From Armatimonadota bacterium (GTDB lineage: Bacteria > Sysuimicrobiota > Sysuimicrobiia > Sysuimicrobiales > JACQTN01): DNA of 5,948 nt. Each line of letters opens with the position of its first letter. Positions within the stretch are counted from its first letter, which is position 1. The notes under the pieces were generated by a model. The model made no database searches and had not been told where the DNA came from. It saw nothing but the letters and a program-made list of their open reading frames with translations. The position numbers were made by a program, and so were the translations under genes. Shown piece after piece: positions 4,265-5,948 of the stretch. The stretch covers positions 1-5,948 of the forward strand of contig JACQTN010000208.1 in the NCBI GenBank assembly GCA_016210785.1. Direction: 5' to 3'.

Positions 4265-5948
4265 ATGCGGACGCTGCTCGCCGCCGTGATCGTCCTGCTG
4301 GCCCTGGCGGGGTTCCTGGGCCTGGTCGCGGAGCGCGCCCAGGTGCCCGACGCGGTGCGCCAGGGGATCCTGGCTGCGGTAAGCGAGGGACTGGGCCGGC
4401 GGGTGAGCCTGGGAGCGGTCCGCGGCTCGCCGTGGCGGGGCGTGGTCCTGGAAGATGTCCTCATCACCGAGCCGGACGGGCAGACGCCCTTCGTGCGGGC
4501 ACGCCGCGTGACGGTCCGCATGAACCCCGCGCAGTTGATCACGGACCTGCTCACCGGCCGCGGGCCGCTCGCCAGCATCAACGCCATCGACCTGGAGGAC
4601 GCGTACCTGCGAGTGGCCCGCGACGGCAGGGGTCGGTGGAACTATGCCGACCTGGTCGCCCGGCAGCGCCCGCCAGACCCCAGCGCGCCAGGGCTGCGCG
4701 CCCGGCTCACTTTTTCCCGCGGCACGGTGCTATACTACGACGCGCTGCAGCTTCCCACGCCGTTCCACGTGGTGATGAGCCGCGTGGAGGGCAGCCTGGA
4801 CATGCGCCGGTCTCCCCGTGTGGCCGTGGACTTCTCGGGCGCCGACGAGGGCGGCGGGCGCCGGGTGCAGGCGCGCGTGCGTGGGTCCTACCTGCTGCGG
4901 GCGGGCACCTTCTCCCTGGACGTGGATGTGGCGCGGGTGGACCTGCGCCACTGGGCCAGCTACCTGCTCCGCCTGCCCAGGCTCGACTGGCAGGCGGGGA
5001 CCGTGGACGGGCGCCTGCAGCTTACCTCGGAGCGCTGGCGCAACCGCAACGTCCTGGACTACCGCGGGACCCTGATGCTGCGGGACGGGCAGGCGCTGCT
5101 CCTGCCGCAGCGCGCGCTGCTGGCCGGCGTCAACGGACCCATGGAGGTGGACAACCTCCGCGTCGCCAGCGCGGGTCTGCGCGGCAGTCTCCAGGGCGCA
5201 CCGCTGGCGGTGCGCGGCGAGATCCGCCGGACACCCGACCCGCTGCTGGATCTGGTGGTGAAGAGCAGCAACCTGGACCTGGCGACGCTCAAGTTCCTGT
5301 TCTTCCCGCGGGCCGGCCTGACGCTGTCGGGGCGCGCCAGCGGGGAGGTGCGCGTGGCCGGCATTCTCTCTATCCCGCGGGTGGAAGGCAGCATCACCGC
5401 CGCGCAGAGCACGTTGAACCGGCAGCCGGTGGAGGCGTTCTCCGGGACGGTGGGTTACGACGGCCGCCATCTCACCTTTGCCGACGTCACTGCCCGGCTC
5501 CCCGGCGGCAGCGCGCTCGCGGGGCACGTCCTCATCGACCTGCAGCGTCCGGGGTTCCTGGCCCAGGCGCACGCCACCAGCATGGACCTGGACAGCCCTC
5601 TGCGCCTCGGGCTCCCGGTGCTGCTGCCCGCCCGGGGACCGGCCACCGGCGGCTTCGTTGCCGCGGGGCATCGAGGGCGCGTGATCGCCCTGGCCGGACT
5701 GAGGATGGGTGCAGGCGCGTCCTTCCGCACCGTGCTGCCCATCGAGGACGCGGAGGGCGTGATCTGGTACGACAGCGGCACCATCACTGTAGATGCGCTG
5801 GCCCTGCGCCGGGGCGCCACCGGCGTCTACCTGTCCGGGCAGATCGGAGCCGGGGGCGCCCTCAATCTCTCGGTGGTGGGCGAGCGGGTGGCCCTGGCGG
5901 AGGTGGACACATACCTGCGCCTCGGCGGGCTGCTGCACGGGGAGGCGG
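4265..5948 (+). CDS. TamB/AsmA-like envelope bridge protein (5' part, runs off the window)
   Basis: The frame is open from ATG 4265 (preceded by an in-frame GTG at 4262) to the window edge, giving 561 residues with no stop; family members are often 1,000 residues or more. Residues 1-22 are a signal anchor (MRTLLAAVIVLLALAGFLGL). Then comes the N-terminal pattern of TamB/DUF490 proteins: a short helix, GLGRRVSLGAVRGSPWRGVVLEDV (42-65). An AsmA-like block follows, DLEDAYLRVARDGRGRWNYADLV (109-131). The remainder is repetitive beta-strand sequence (for example 316-332, 356-380, 404-426), as in beta-groove proteins that move lipids or assist outer-membrane assembly between the two membranes. Its presence argues for a diderm cell. 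The start is uncertain: the best Shine-Dalgarno (AGGAAGGG, 4238-4245) lies 16-19 nt away. No good alternative start is seen. Confidence 0.85.
   Translation, partial: MRTLLAAVIVLLALAGFLGLVAERAQVPDAVRQGILAAVSEGLGRRVSLGAVRGSPWRGVVLEDVLITEPDGQTPFVRARRVTVRMNPAQLITDLLTGRGPLASINAIDLEDAYLRVARDGRGRWNYADLVARQRPPDPSAPGLRARLTFSRGTVLYYDALQLPTPFHVVMSRVEGSLDMRRSPRVAVDFSGADEGGGRRVQARVRGSYLLRAGTFSLDVDVARVDLRHWASYLLRLPRLDWQAGTVDGRLQLTSERWRNRNVLDYRGTLMLRDGQALLLPQRALLAGVNGPMEVDNLRVASAGLRGSLQGAPLAVRGEIRRTPDPLLDLVVKSSNLDLATLKFLFFPRAGLTLSGRASGEVRVAGILSIPRVEGSITAAQSTLNRQPVEAFSGTVGYDGRHLTFADVTARLPGGSALAGHVLIDLQRPGFLAQAHATSMDLDSPLRLGLPVLLPARGPATGGFVAAGHRGRVIALAGLRMGAGASFRTVLPIEDAEGVIWYDSGTITVDALALRRGATGVYLSGQIGAGGALNLSVVGERVALAEVDTYLRLGGLLHGEA

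Noticed and set aside
4728..4736. TGCTATACT, an extended -10 promoter match inside the TamB-like gene
   Set aside because: It encodes VLYYD within a well-supported reading frame, has no -35 partner at 16-18 bp, and no gene start follows closely, so it is probably a coding coincidence.

Overview
The window is GC-rich bacterial DNA (my estimate is about two thirds G+C) with every gene on the + strand. It holds five protein-coding genes: the 3' end of one, three complete, and the 5' part of a long one that runs off the right edge. All five look like cell-envelope genes. The pairing of a TamB/AsmA-like bridge protein, normally found in bacteria with an outer membrane, with a SpoIVB-type (S55) peptidase-like protein suggests a diderm, high-GC lineage near the Bacillota/Armatimonadota part of the tree, for example a CSP1-3-type bacterium. 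That placement is inference only; no rRNA or tRNA is present to confirm it.

Layout. Positions 1-380 are the C-terminal third or so of a polyprenyl-phosphate sugar-1-phosphate transferase of the WecA/TagO/MraY family. A 262-bp gap follows. It contains a long nested inverted repeat (421-598) whose outer arms are a perfect 17-bp match. Positions 643-1794 encode WecB, the non-hydrolysing UDP-GlcNAc 2-epimerase. A 130-bp spacer then carries a 58-bp element (copy A, 1795-1852) and a promoter-like TATAAT (1890-1895). Positions 1925-2245 encode a small exported protein with a predicted lipoyl/biotin-like barrel-sandwich fold. Positions 2323-4131 encode an exported S55-domain protein that starts at TTG. 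Another spacer of nearly the same length (133 bp) carries a second, diverged copy of the 58-bp element (copy B, 4132-4188). From 4265 to the end lies the N-terminal 561 residues of a TamB/AsmA-like protein.

How they fit together. The transferase and WecB make a natural pair: UDP-GlcNAc is loaded onto a lipid carrier, and UDP-ManNAc is made for a surface glycan. The small barrel-sandwich protein and the S55 protein are close together (77 bp apart, each with a good Shine-Dalgarno) and probably form one transcription unit working outside the cytoplasmic membrane. The TamB-like protein would span the periplasm.

The most unusual material is non-coding: the 178-bp nested inverted repeat between the first two genes, and the pair of related spacers that begin directly at a stop codon and lead to the next gene at almost the same distance.
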